Shown piece by piece: positions 1 through 7,803 of a stretch of DNA of 64,000 nt. A program made the translations under genes and the position numbers. Each line of letters opens with the position of its first letter. The first letter of the stretch is position 1. This stretch comes from Bacteroidales bacterium (lineage in GTDB: Bacteria; Bacteroidota; Bacteroidia; Bacteroidales; UBA932). The DNA lies in assembly GCA_017546605.1 (NCBI GenBank), contig JAFYSH010000014.1:1-64000 (forward strand). The letters are read 5' to 3'. The notes under the pieces are model-generated. The model was not told the origin of the DNA, ran no database searches, and saw only the letters and a list, made by a program, of their open reading frames with translations.

Positions 1-137
1 CCGTCACTGATGGGATACTACGAAAAGTATCATTGCAGATAAGGAACCGCCGTATGCGGACCCGCATGTACGGTGGTGTGAGAGGTCGGAAAACAAAAGT
101 AGGAGGAAAACCTACTTTTGTTTTCCTCCTACTCGAT
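1..137 (+). mobile_element. Group II intron, 3' end (domains V and VI)
   Basis: This is the ribozyme tail of a group II intron whose body lies off the left edge. Domain V spans about 45-78. Its stem pairs 46-54 with 69-77, it has a two-base bulge at 67-68, and its distal helix TGCG/CGCA is closed by a GACC tetraloop. A CGC triad sits at 48-50, where the catalytic triad belongs. Domain VI spans about 80-137. GAG (80-82) pairs with CTC (132-134) and leaves A131 bulged as the branch point, six bases before the last intron base. The intron should end in AT at 136-137. Frame 1 is open to a TAA at 40-42 and could be the tail of the intron-encoded maturase, but only 13 codons are visible. The domain VI stem is unusually long (16 perfect pairs). 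The subclass cannot be assigned from this part. Confidence 0.85.
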
Positions 138-345
138 TAAAATAGTCAGCAATCACAGCTGACATTCTTCTTGCGAAAGACAAAAAACTCAGTAGGATAT
201 TTTGGGACTATACCGAAAAACTGCACAAAAAACCTTATCTTTGTACCGGAAACCGTACGGAAATTTAACGAAATTTTTGTACCTCTCTTGTACCTCATAA
301 AAACAAAAGAGCTCTAACTCTTTGATTTTTAATCAGTTAAGAATT
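138..345. other. Non-coding junction, candidate end of an integrated element
   Basis: No gene is visible here. Three copies of TTGTACC (241-247, 278-284, 288-294) and a small palindrome around CCGTACGG lie in AT-rich DNA, as expected of arm-type sites for a tyrosine recombinase. A TATCTTTG (236-243) matches the Bacteroidetes -7 element, but I see no -33 TTG at the right distance. An inverted repeat (about 304-313 with 346-356, CAAAAGAGCT/AGCTCTTTTTG) encloses TTTGATTTTTAATCA. It resembles a bidirectional terminator or a recombination core. Permease homology starts directly to the right, so this is probably an insertion boundary. No integrase gene is in view, so the element type is unknown. 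Confidence 0.45.
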
Positions 346-840
346 AAAGCTCTTTTTGTGCGGGTAAAGCGTCGGTTGTCTCCTGTACAGCCCGACAATT
401 TCGCCATCAACCGGCTGGATTATCTCTTGACGACGGTGGAGGAGTTATTTCGTCAACTTCATCTTTTTGGTTGGGTGATTGGAGGCTTCTCTTTGTTGAT
501 TGGAGGGTTTGGTATCGCGAATATCCTCTTAGTGGCAGTCCGTGACCGCACCCCGGAAATCGGTGTCCGTATGGCATTGGGTGCTACCCCGCGTCACATT
601 GAGTGCCTCTTTTTTATAGAGGCAGCTGCCTTGTCGATCCTAGGAGCTTGTGTAGGTATCGTACTGGCAGCTGCGCTGGTCTATGTGATTCGGGATAACG
701 GTGTTATCCCATTACAAATCAACCTGATTCATGTATTGGAGTGCCTGGAGATTGCCCTTTCAATTGGACTTCTGGCGGGTTGGTTGCCAGCTCGTCAGGC
801 GGCTGCTTTAGATCCAGCCCAGGCGATGGTTCTCAAGTGA
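322..840 (+). pseudogene. MacB/FtsX-type ABC permease, N-terminally truncated
   Basis: This is the C-terminal part of an ABC transporter permease of the MacB family, inner-membrane proteins that act with an ATPase in export or envelope stress. Homology is clear from about residue 12 (the RRL...DNFAIN segment typical of the periplasmic-domain end) to the C-terminus. The last part holds three membrane helices (about residues 48-75, 97-125 and 138-155), and the sequence GVRMALGATPRHI matches the cytoplasmic coupling loop. Intact members have about 400 residues with an N-terminal helix and a large periplasmic domain, all missing here. The first dozen codons (MIFNQLRIKAL) do not look like the family and come from the flanking sequence. 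I infer disruption by insertion at about 345-355. The 3' end overlaps the convergent pspC gene by 33 bp. Confidence 0.7.
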
Positions 841-2223
841 CAGGCGTCTTCCCTCCGCGTTCCTGAATTCGTATCGGATGGGATTTTCCACTACAATGAT
901 GCTGTTTTTAGGCGCTGCAATCTGTAGTTCTGCATCCAGGATTTCCAGGTTGTCCAGTCGCTCAAAGAAATAAGGATGGACATACAGGGTGTCTCCGGAT
1001 CTTTCGGTAAGCATCGATTTGTTAGGTTCTTGCATAGTCTGGTGCTTTTTCAGTCGGGCATATTGATAGATTTCCCGCATTTCAAGATCATCAATACTAT
1101 TTTTGGTGGTAACGCGGATCTCCGGGAAAAGGACCCAGCGGAAGTTTTTAGGAGTTGGATCCAAATAAGCACAATCGTAATAGTTTGTATTTGCTTCCAC
1201 TGCATATTCCCGATCGGCTGGTGAATCTGTAGGAGGATCCAGTAGTACAATGTGCAGGGTGTCGCTTGCCGGTGCTTCCATTCGGATGCAGTCGGGGTGG
1301 TTGCTCGACGTATGTTGGAGTGGAAGAACGATTTGGGAAACTAGGCTGACGGTGGTAGAAATACCCGTTAGGAAGATTAAGATCAGGCACCAGAAACCAG
1401 GTTTCCATTTGGGAACTTTTAAGTTGAATATCAAACGGATGCTCCAGTAGAAGAGCAGTACACCCCACAAAGCAAGGTTGATCAATAGCAATACCTCGGT
1501 TTGTTCTATGCCAAAGCTTAAGCAGAGTTCGTGGATAGGAAGCCCCATGCTGTGCAAACTGATGTAAAGTCCAATTAATAAGATAAATAGGGACAAACCA
1601 CCCATCAACAGTCCAATACCCAGAAGCAATTTTACAATGCGTATTATGCGATGTAAGAAATAGTATGGATCATCTTGGTTGTGAGGAGGATAGAGTTTTC
1701 CTTTCTGTATGTCCCGTTCTATATCAGGAATACTGCCACTGGAACCGTACATTTCACATTTCTGTTCGAAGGTTCTGGCTTCCGGGACAATGATCCACAG
1801 CAAAAAGTAGAGGATGGGGAATAGTAGGAAGATGAGTCGGAAAATGACGACGTCCCAACCGAAAAATACAGAGAGTCCTCCACAGACACCTCCAACGATG
1901 CTTCGTTCGGGGTTTCGGTAGAGTTTCTTCTTGCGAAGTGATTTGGGCTGTCCTTCATTCAGTCCGCTGTCAATGTCTTCGGGTTCGCCCATCAGTTGAA
2001 TGATTTCAACCAAGATCGGACGATCTACGACCTTGTCTTTGTACCCACGGTCCAGCAGCAGTTCCGCCACGTGTTCTTCGATGCTATCGACAATTTCTTT
2101 TCCACTAGGTTGTTGGGTATAATGTTGTTGCAGCTTTTCCAAGTAGGCCTGTAATAGCTTGAAAGCCTCCTCATCCAGTGTGAAAGCATATCGTCCGAGG
2201 CTAATTTTTATAGTTCGTTTCAT
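808..2223 (-). CDS. PspC-domain membrane protein with extracytoplasmic C-terminal domain
   Basis: This 471-residue membrane protein has a PspC domain. The N-terminus (1-95) is a charged cytoplasmic segment rich in helices. The PspC core follows at about 100-150, with the GGVCGGLS motif and one hydrophobic helix. Three further membrane segments are at about 192-222, 243-265 and 278-300. Residues 301-471 form a soluble, mostly beta-type domain that probably faces the periplasm. PspC proteins in other phyla take part in phage-shock-type membrane stress responses. The role in Bacteroidota is not settled. It is the last gene of a three-gene operon with PadR and a shorter PspC. Both PspC proteins share the motif QKCEM just after the PspC helix. 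Confidence 0.85.
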   Translation of the reverse strand: MKRTIKISLGRYAFTLDEEAFKLLQAYLEKLQQHYTQQPSGKEIVDSIEEHVAELLLDRGYKDKVVDRPILVEIIQLMGEPEDIDSGLNEGQPKSLRKKKLYRNPERSIVGGVCGGLSVFFGWDVVIFRLIFLLFPILYFLLWIIVPEARTFEQKCEMYGSSGSIPDIERDIQKGKLYPPHNQDDPYYFLHRIIRIVKLLLGIGLLMGGLSLFILLIGLYISLHSMGLPIHELCLSFGIEQTEVLLLINLALWGVLLFYWSIRLIFNLKVPKWKPGFWCLILIFLTGISTTVSLVSQIVLPLQHTSSNHPDCIRMEAPASDTLHIVLLDPPTDSPADREYAVEANTNYYDCAYLDPTPKNFRWVLFPEIRVTTKNSIDDLEMREIYQYARLKKHQTMQEPNKSMLTERSGDTLYVHPYFFERLDNLEILDAELQIAAPKNSIIVVENPIRYEFRNAEGRRLSLENHRLGWI

Positions 2224-2241
2224 GGTCGTTAGGTTGGCTTA

Positions 2242-2580
2242 CTAGCCATTTTTAATGAGTTTGATACTTTCAACAACTTCGTTCCAAGCCTGGTCCATTT
2301 CCTGCAGAGCAGCTCGTCCCTTATCGGTAATCATGTAGTACTTTCTGGGAGGACCTTGAGGAGATTCTTCCCAACGGTAGGTCAGAAAACCTTGGTTCTT
2401 CTGGCGGATCAACAACGGGTACAAGGTCCCTTCAACCACAATCATCTTGGCTTGTTTGAGTTCCGCAATGAGGGCGGGCGCATAGGAGTCCTTCTTAGCG
2501 AGGATGGAAAGAATGCAATATTCCAGCACCCCTTTTCTCATTTGAGACTTGATATTTTCAATCGGATGGATGATTTCCAT
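2242..2580 (-). CDS. PadR family transcriptional regulator
   Basis: This 112-residue winged-helix repressor is of the short PadR subfamily, which has only a compact C-terminal dimerisation helix. The family signature is clear: an N-terminal LEYCILSIL segment, then the LYPLL and YYMITDKG wing segments. It lies between two PspC genes, 4 bp after the upstream stop and 18 bp before the downstream start, so the three are almost certainly one transcript. The usual reading of this arrangement is that PadR represses its own operon and is released by a membrane or ligand signal. The signal is unknown. No other family fits as well. Confidence 0.9.
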   Translation of the reverse strand: MEIIHPIENIKSQMRKGVLEYCILSILAKKDSYAPALIAELKQAKMIVVEGTLYPLLIRQKNQGFLTYRWEESPQGPPRKYYMITDKGRAALQEMDQAWNEVVESIKLIKNG

Positions 2581-2584
2581 AAGT

Positions 2585-3157
2585 CTATGATTTAGTGTTG
2601 GAGAAGAATCGGCGAAGATTTTCAGCGGTGATTGGAAGGCCTCTCATTTCGCATTTTTGAGAGGGGGTTGTGGCCTGCGGGGCAACAAACCAAAGGATGA
2701 CATAAAGCCAGAAACCAGCACCTCCGACGATTAGGGCGGTTAAGAATAGGACGCGAAGCAAGGTGACATCCACGTCGAAGTATAGCGCGATCCCACTGCA
2801 TACGCCTCCCAGAAGTTTGTTGTCAGAATCACGGTACAGCTTTTTGACCGGCTTCTCAAAGGAGTTCGTTTGGCTTTGGTGAAAGCGATCTCCGTTAGCC
2901 CCCTCCTCATCGGGCAAACCCAATTGGGAGATGACTCGTTCGACCAGTAGGATGTTGACGACTTCTTCGCGACTGGAAAGGGACTCGATGAAGAGTTCTG
3001 CAATGCGCGATTCCAGGTCTTCCATCACTTCGCGTGTAAGGTATCCCATTTGGGTCCGTTGGCGAAAGAGTTCCAGGTATTGATCCAGTCGCATGTAGGC
3101 ATCTTCGTCCAAAATAAAGTTGCGATGCCCAATGCTTACGTTAATGACTCTTTTCAT
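2585..3157 (-). CDS. PspC-domain protein, short form
   Basis: This 190-residue protein has a cytoplasmic N-terminal half (about 1-100) and a PspC domain at about 105-165 with the motif GGVCSGIA and one or two hydrophobic helices. I chose the ATG at 3157 because its N-terminus (MKRVINVSIG) aligns with the paralogue downstream (MKRTIKISLG). An upstream in-frame start would run through the promoter. It is the first gene of the PspC-PadR-PspC operon. It is essentially the N-terminal and PspC portions of the longer paralogue without the extracytoplasmic domain, so the pair probably arose by duplication. A role in membrane-stress sensing is inferred from the family only. Confidence 0.85.
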   Translation of the reverse strand: MKRVINVSIGHRNFILDEDAYMRLDQYLELFRQRTQMGYLTREVMEDLESRIAELFIESLSSREEVVNILLVERVISQLGLPDEEGANGDRFHQSQTNSFEKPVKKLYRDSDNKLLGGVCSGIALYFDVDVTLLRVLFLTALIVGGAGFWLYVILWFVAPQATTPSQKCEMRGLPITAENLRRFFSNTKS

Positions 3158-3186
3158 GATAACACAGTTTTTAGTATTCTTGAATG

Positions 3187-3218
3187 CAAATATATATAAA
3201 TATTTTAATACCTTGCAA
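3187..3218 (-). promoter_or_regulatory. Promoter of the PspC-PadR operon
   Basis: On the minus strand, TTG (plus 3216-3218) and TATATTTG (plus 3187-3194) are separated by 21 bp. This matches the Bacteroidetes housekeeping consensus. The predicted start lies about 25 bases before the ATG at 3157. Confidence 0.65.
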
Positions 3219-3230
3219 TACAAAGTATAT

Positions 3231-3269
3231 AAAAAAGAAAAAACCGATTGAAACAAGCGCCAATCGGTT
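3231..3269 (-). terminator. Rho-independent terminator after secG
   Basis: A 9-bp stem (3242-3250 with 3261-3269) reads AACCGATTG/CAATCGGTT. It has a 10-base loop and is followed on the minus strand by a T-tract (the plus-strand A-run 3231-3241). It separates secG from the PspC operon promoter. Confidence 0.8.
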
Positions 3270-3290
3270 TCTATTCTATTAGAATCTGTA

Positions 3291-3647
3291 TTAGTTGTTT
3301 TCAGGAGTAGCTACCGGATCCGGAGTAGTTGCATCGCCTTGGGGAAGCAGGGTAAAGTCCGGTTGTACTTGCGGAGCTGCTTGTTCCAAACGTTGTTGAA
3401 CTGCAGAGTCAGCCGAGTCAGAACCAGTCGAGATGAAGGCAGTTGCAGCCACACAAAGAACTAAAATTACAATCGCCAAAGTCCAGGTAGTCTTTTCAAG
3501 AAAGTCAGCTGTTTGACGAACGCCAAATGTTTGATTGCCTGAAGCAAAGTTAGCAGCCAATCCGCCGCCTTTGGAATTCTGAACCAAAACAACGAGAGTC
3601 AGCAGGATGCTGGCAATGATGATCAGAATAGAGATAACTGTGTACAT
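3291..3647 (-). CDS. secG: Preprotein translocase subunit SecG
   Basis: This small inner-membrane subunit of the SecYEG translocon has 118 residues. Two membrane helices (about 3-25 and 52-75) flank the conserved cytoplasmic loop VQNSKGGGLA. The C-terminal tail of about 35 residues is rich in Pro, Gln and Asp, as often seen in Bacteroidota. It is the last gene of the envelope operon, 3 bp after the TPR-protein gene, and is followed by a clear terminator. Placement with lptE links Sec export and LPS transport under the same transcript. Confidence 0.93.
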   Translation of the reverse strand: MYTVISILIIIASILLTLVVLVQNSKGGGLAANFASGNQTFGVRQTADFLEKTTWTLAIVILVLCVAATAFISTGSDSADSAVQQRLEQAAPQVQPDFTLLPQGDATTPDPVATPENN

Positions 3648-3650
3648 ATT

Positions 3651-4247
3651 CTATAAATGTTTTTTTATTTCTTCAATAAGGGCCGCAAAGTAAGCATTTT
3701 TTTCCGGATATAACAAAATAAGTTTTTCATAAACCTCAAGCGCTCTTTGAGAAAAGCCTTGTTCGGCATAAATTTTTCCAAGTGTTTCGGTGTAAAAATC
3801 TTCATCAAAAAATCCGGAGTCTTCTGAAGATATGGGGCTGCTTTCTTTTTGAACGGGTTGTCGTGTGACTTTGGGTGCAACCGTTACAGGAGTTTCTGAT
3901 TTGGTTTTTGCAAGTTCCTCAAAATCAGCGGGAGAAAAATAGTCTCCACCAACAACGATGATCTTGGGTGCGTCTTGTTTGTCTTGGGGATCCGGTAGTG
4001 AAAAATCAGTATTCAAGGGAATCGGCGGGTAGGCGGCTTCGCTTGTTGCCGATTGTTTGCGTTGTTTGTCCAGCATCCGGTAGAGTGGAAGTCGGGAGGA
4101 GAGGTAGATGGCGGCTTGGGAAATACCCTCCTCAGTATGTTCGGTTCCCATTTGGCTCATGCGGATAAAATACTCCCGGCGAGCCAGAGCGAACCAGGGG
4201 TATTTTTGGATGAGGTCCTTCAATTCGTTGATGTCCAATGATTCCAT
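3651..4247 (-). CDS. Conserved Bacteroidota protein with C-terminal TPR
   Basis: This is a 198-residue protein of unknown function. It has no signal peptide or membrane helix. The N-terminal helical part (1-60) contains IQKYPWFALARREYF. A low-complexity acidic and proline-rich linker covers about 60-140. The C-terminus (about 150-195) is one TPR-like hairpin (YAEQGFSQRALEVYEKLI). It lies between lptE and secG with tight spacing (14 and 3 bp). That position suggests a cytoplasmic helper in envelope biogenesis, but this is inference from context only. Confidence 0.75.
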   Translation of the reverse strand: MESLDINELKDLIQKYPWFALARREYFIRMSQMGTEHTEEGISQAAIYLSSRLPLYRMLDKQRKQSATSEAAYPPIPLNTDFSLPDPQDKQDAPKIIVVGGDYFSPADFEELAKTKSETPVTVAPKVTRQPVQKESSPISSEDSGFFDEDFYTETLGKIYAEQGFSQRALEVYEKLILLYPEKNAYFAALIEEIKKHL

Positions 4248-4261
4248 GGCGGCGATTGGGG

Positions 4262-4777
4262 TTACCAGTTGGCAACGGTTGCGTTAAAGATATCTTCCAC
4301 CAGGATCTCAATGATGTCATACACCAACGTGCTTTCCACGGCATCAAAGGATTGGTTGGAATCAAAGTCTTGGTAAGCCGAGAAGTTCTTTTCGAAATCT
4401 TCTTCGGGGTGAAGTCGGTTGGTGTAGTACAACTTGATACCAATCGTCAGTCGGGTCTGGCTGGCAACTTCATCCGCTGTTACGGCCATCGGGCGCAGAT
4501 CGTACGTGAGAATTTCTCCATAGACGGTCAGGTCGCCCCCGTCGGTTACCATATCCAGGGTGGTGAGTTTGTTGTATTTGTCAATCAAGGCTTCCGTCAA
4601 GTCGTTGGCCAACGACGGATTGACTTGCATGGCTTTGTTGACAAAGTATTCCACTTCGCAGGTTTTGACGTCTGGTTTGATGGAGGTTCCTGAAAATGAG
4701 TAAATTCCACAAGAGGACACCAGTGCTATCATTGGAACCAGAAGCCAAAGGCAGGTTTTAAATCGACGCATAATCAT
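4262..4777 (-). CDS. lptE: LPS assembly lipoprotein LptE
   Basis: This 171-residue outer-membrane lipoprotein has a short signal peptide ending in LVSSC (lipidated Cys about residue 23). The family is the Bacteroidota version of LptE, which plugs the LptD barrel and helps deliver LPS to the cell surface. The start of the mature protein, GIYSFSGTS, is the family hallmark. ATG occurs at 4777 (overlapping the upstream stop as ATGA) and again at 4771. Either is possible and the first fits translational coupling. It follows the sigma-54 activator gene and precedes the TPR protein. Confidence 0.88.
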   Translation of the reverse strand: MIMRRFKTCLWLLVPMIALVSSCGIYSFSGTSIKPDVKTCEVEYFVNKAMQVNPSLANDLTEALIDKYNKLTTLDMVTDGGDLTVYGEILTYDLRPMAVTADEVASQTRLTIGIKLYYTNRLHPEEDFEKNFSAYQDFDSNQSFDAVESTLVYDIIEILVEDIFNATVANW

Positions 4778-5973
4778 TTTTTTCGTTTCATTTCATCCAA
4801 AAGACCCAAGGAGGTCAGTTTCCGGTACAAGGTCCGTTCCGAGATGCCCAATTCTTCGGCAGCAGCCTTGCGTTTTCCATTGTGTTTTTGCAGGGCGTGC
4901 AGAATCAGTTGTCGGGAGTTTTCTTGAATGTTCAAGTCTTCCTCGCTTTCGGATAGAATGGGTTGTATTTCAACTTCTTCAACAGCAATGTCTTCTTCTT
5001 CTTTGTGCTCTTCCAGCAAGTTGGTTGGCGGCTGAATGGGCTGCGCAGGTGAACTGTTGCCATAAATGCGCGCCTTGAGTTCATTCACTTCCTCCCGTAG
5101 TTGGAAAAGGATCTTGAAAATGATGTCCCGGTCGCTCAAACCATCTGCGCCTGTAGTTTCGCCGTGGAATACGGGTAGTCGCTCAGGACCTTCTTTGGGT
5201 AAGTAGCTTCGCAGGGTGTCCGCGCTGACTTGCCGGTTTTCCTCCAAGATGGAAATTTGTTCGGCAATGTTCTTCAATTCCCGGACGTTGCCAGGCCAGC
5301 GGTATTCGTTCAGCACTTGAACGGCTTCATCGGTCAGCCGGGCAGCCGGCATCCGGTATTTTTCAGCAAAGTCCAAGGCAAATTTCCGGAACAACTGATG
5401 AATATCGCCTTTTCGTTCCCGTAGCGGGGGCAAAAAAATCGGAATGGCGTTGAGCCGGTAGTAGAGGTCTTCACGGAATTTTCCTTGGCTGATGGCGCGG
5501 GCAAAATGAATATTGGTAGCCGCAATGACGCGGACATTGGTGCGTTGGGTTTTGGATGATCCGACACGGATGAACTCCCCAGTTTCGAGAACACGCAACA
5601 GGCGGGTTTGTGTCCCCAGGGGCAGCTCTCCTACCTCATCCAGGAACAGCGTTCCGTTATTTGCTACTTCAAAATATCCTTTCCGAGCGTCATTTGCACC
5701 GGTAAAAGCACCTTTCTCGTGGCCAAACAATTCAGAGTCGATCGTGCCTTCAGGAATGGCACCACAGTTGATGGCAATGTAGGGTCCGTGCTTTCTGGGA
5801 CTGTACGCGTGAATGATTCGGGGAATCACTTCCTTTCCTACCCCACTTTCTCCGGTAATGAGCACAGATAAGTCCGTTGGAGCAATCTGCTGAGCCTTGT
5901 CCAGAGCCGCATTCAGGCGCGGATCGTTACCGATGATACCAAATCGATTCTTTATGTGTTGAATACTGTCCAT
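4774..5973 (-). CDS. Sigma-54-dependent AAA+ transcriptional activator
   Basis: This bacterial enhancer-binding protein of about 399 residues drives RpoN promoters. It contains a full AAA+ domain: Walker A GESGVGKE at about 41-48, the sigma-54 contact loop GAFTGA at 88-93 and Walker B LFLDEVGE at about 109-116. A linker of about 90 acidic residues follows, then a C-terminal Fis-type HTH with the family sequence AAAEELGISERTLYRKL. There is no N-terminal receiver or sensor domain, so control must be by expression or by an unseen partner. I start at the ATG at 5973. An extension to 5982 would need a TTG start. It heads the lptE-TPR-secG operon. The match to activators of this type in Bacteroidota is strong, but the regulon is unknown. 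Confidence 0.9.
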   Translation of the reverse strand: MDSIQHIKNRFGIIGNDPRLNAALDKAQQIAPTDLSVLITGESGVGKEVIPRIIHAYSPRKHGPYIAINCGAIPEGTIDSELFGHEKGAFTGANDARKGYFEVANNGTLFLDEVGELPLGTQTRLLRVLETGEFIRVGSSKTQRTNVRVIAATNIHFARAISQGKFREDLYYRLNAIPIFLPPLRERKGDIHQLFRKFALDFAEKYRMPAARLTDEAVQVLNEYRWPGNVRELKNIAEQISILEENRQVSADTLRSYLPKEGPERLPVFHGETTGADGLSDRDIIFKILFQLREEVNELKARIYGNSSPAQPIQPPTNLLEEHKEEEDIAVEEVEIQPILSESEEDLNIQENSRQLILHALQKHNGKRKAAAEELGISERTLYRKLTSLGLLDEMKRKK

Positions 5974-6000
5974 ATTGTGCAAAGTTATGAAAAGTTTGTT

Positions 6001-6008
6001 TATATTTG
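6001..6008 (+). promoter_or_regulatory. Candidate -7 element for the 6060 lipoprotein
   Basis: TATATTTG matches the Bacteroidetes -7 consensus and lies about 50 bases before the ATG at 6060. The nearest TTG (5975-5977) is 23 bp upstream, slightly longer than usual, so only the -7 part is convincing. Confidence 0.5.
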
Positions 6009-6059
6009 CGCCAAATATGCAATTATAAATAACATCATATTTTTAACAAACTAGCTAAA

Positions 6060-7709
6060 ATGAAAAAATTATTCCAAAAAGTTTTGTCGTTGGCCTTGAT
6101 TGCTACGATCATTCCGGCTTGTGGAAATCCTGCTAAAATGGCGGAACAAGCTGAAAAAATGTCTGTACAATGCAATCCCCAAGTATTGGAAGTGGTTGCT
6201 GGTAAGATCAATGCAGAGGTGTCCGTTACTTTCCCTGCAGACTTCTTCCACCCGAAGGCTATCGTTGAAGTTCAACCCGTAATCGTTTACAACGGTGGTG
6301 AACAATTGGGCGAAATCATCATGTTGCAAGGTGAAGATGTTACTGAAAACTACATCATTGTTGCAGAAAATGGTGGTACTGTGACCCGCAACTTGGTGTT
6401 TGATTATGTTCCGGGTATGGAAAACTGCCAATTGGAACTTCGCATGACTGTTTTGCACAAAGGAAAACGCATTCCTTTCAATGCAGCTGTAAAAGTTGCT
6501 GATGGTGCAAACACTACTTACATGTTGGTAAGCACCAGCGGTTCTTTGGTTTATGCTCCGGATGCATACCAACCGGTTATCAACGAAAAGATGGAAGCTC
6601 AAATTTTGTATTTGATCAACAGTGCAACCGTTCGCAGCTCACAATTGAAATCTGAAGATGTGAAAGCATTCAAAGAATTCTTGGCTGAAATTGAAAAAGA
6701 CGAACGTCGTGCAGTGGTAGGTACCGACATCATCTCTTACGCTTCACCCGATGGTAAAGAAGACCAAAATGCTAAATTGGCTGAAAGACGTTCTGCTTCT
6801 GCTCTCCGCGCTTACGAACGTACTTTGAACAAACAAGCTAAATTGGACGTTCCCGTAAACAGCGAAACAATTGCTGAAGACTGGGATGGCTTCCAAGAAT
6901 TGGTTCGTAACTCAAACATTGAAGACAAAGAACTGATCCTCCGCGTTCTTCAAATGTACAACGATCCTATGGTTCGTGAACGCGAAATCAAAAACATGTC
7001 TCGTGTTTACACTACTTTGGCAAAAGAAATTCTCCCGCAATTGCGTCGCGCTCGTTTTATTGCTAACATCGAATTCCAAAACTACAGCGATGGTGAATTG
7101 TTGGAATTGGTAAGCTCAAACATCGAACAATTGGACGAAGAAGCTTTGTTGCACACTGCATCTTTGGTGAAAGAGTTGGATGTGAAGATCAACATTTACA
7201 ACCAAGCAATTGCTAAATTCAACAGCGACCGTGCTAAAGTAAACAAAGCCGTTGCACTTTTGTTCCAAGACAAAAACGAAGAAGCTGCTCAAGTTTTGGC
7301 AAACGTAGCTGACAAAGATGGTTACTACTACAACACTGTTGGTGTTGTGGCTCTCCGCGCTGGTAAATACGATGTGGCTGCTCAAGAATTTGCAAAATCA
7401 AGCTTGACCGAAGCTCGTTACAACTTGGGTGTTCTCGATATCTTGAACGGAAAATATGCAGCAGCTGCCAAGAACTTGAAAGGTCAAGGTCACCACAACG
7501 AAGCGTTGGCTTACATTTTGAACGGCAACTTGAATGAAGCATTGGCTGTTGCAAATCACGCTTGCCCGAAGATGTCTTACTTGAAAGCAATTGTATATGC
7601 TCGTCAAGGTAAAGTAAGCGAAGCTAAAGCTGAATTGGAAGCTGCAAGCAAGAACGAAGCTTTGGCAGAACGTGCTAAGAACGATATCGAATTTGCAAAA
7701 ATTCGCTAG
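6060..7709 (+). CDS. Abundant TPR-containing lipoprotein
   Basis: This 549-residue lipoprotein has a signal peptide that ends in IIPAC (lipidated Cys about residue 21). Residues 35-180 look like beta-rich domains. About 215-290 contains VGTDIISYASPDGKEDQNAKLAERR, which recalls the OmpA-like peptidoglycan-binding fold. The C-terminal third (about 395-545) consists of TPR-like repeats rich in Ala and Lys. Codon use is sharply biased towards a small set (AAC, GAA, TTG, CGT, GGT), unlike most neighbours, which suggests very high expression. A related family is widespread in Bacteroidales, and I recall no settled function. It is probably periplasmic and anchored to the envelope. The gene is monocistronic, with its own -7 element and a terminator-like hairpin behind it. 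Confidence 0.75.
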   Translation: MKKLFQKVLSLALIATIIPACGNPAKMAEQAEKMSVQCNPQVLEVVAGKINAEVSVTFPADFFHPKAIVEVQPVIVYNGGEQLGEIIMLQGEDVTENYIIVAENGGTVTRNLVFDYVPGMENCQLELRMTVLHKGKRIPFNAAVKVADGANTTYMLVSTSGSLVYAPDAYQPVINEKMEAQILYLINSATVRSSQLKSEDVKAFKEFLAEIEKDERRAVVGTDIISYASPDGKEDQNAKLAERRSASALRAYERTLNKQAKLDVPVNSETIAEDWDGFQELVRNSNIEDKELILRVLQMYNDPMVREREIKNMSRVYTTLAKEILPQLRRARFIANIEFQNYSDGELLELVSSNIEQLDEEALLHTASLVKELDVKINIYNQAIAKFNSDRAKVNKAVALLFQDKNEEAAQVLANVADKDGYYYNTVGVVALRAGKYDVAAQEFAKSSLTEARYNLGVLDILNGKYAAAAKNLKGQGHHNEALAYILNGNLNEALAVANHACPKMSYLKAIVYARQGKVSEAKAELEAASKNEALAERAKNDIEFAKIR

Positions 7710-7739
7710 TGACAGGTAGTCTGTCCGAATAGACTGATG

Positions 7740-7790
7740 CAACGAGGTTGGCTTTCTGATTGGAATCGGGAGTTGACCTCGTTGTCTTTT
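7740..7790 (+). terminator. Terminator-like hairpin after the abundant lipoprotein
   Basis: A 9-bp perfect stem, CAACGAGGT (7740-7748) with ACCTCGTTG (7776-7784), is followed by TCTTTTT. The loop is long (27 bases), but the T-tract and position fit a terminator. Confidence 0.65.
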
Positions 7791-7803
7791 TACTACAAGC
7801 CGT

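Noticed and set aside
236-243. Promoter reading into the truncated permease
   Set aside because: The -7 match is good, but there is no -33 TTG at the right spacing and the target is a broken gene. It may belong to the former element.
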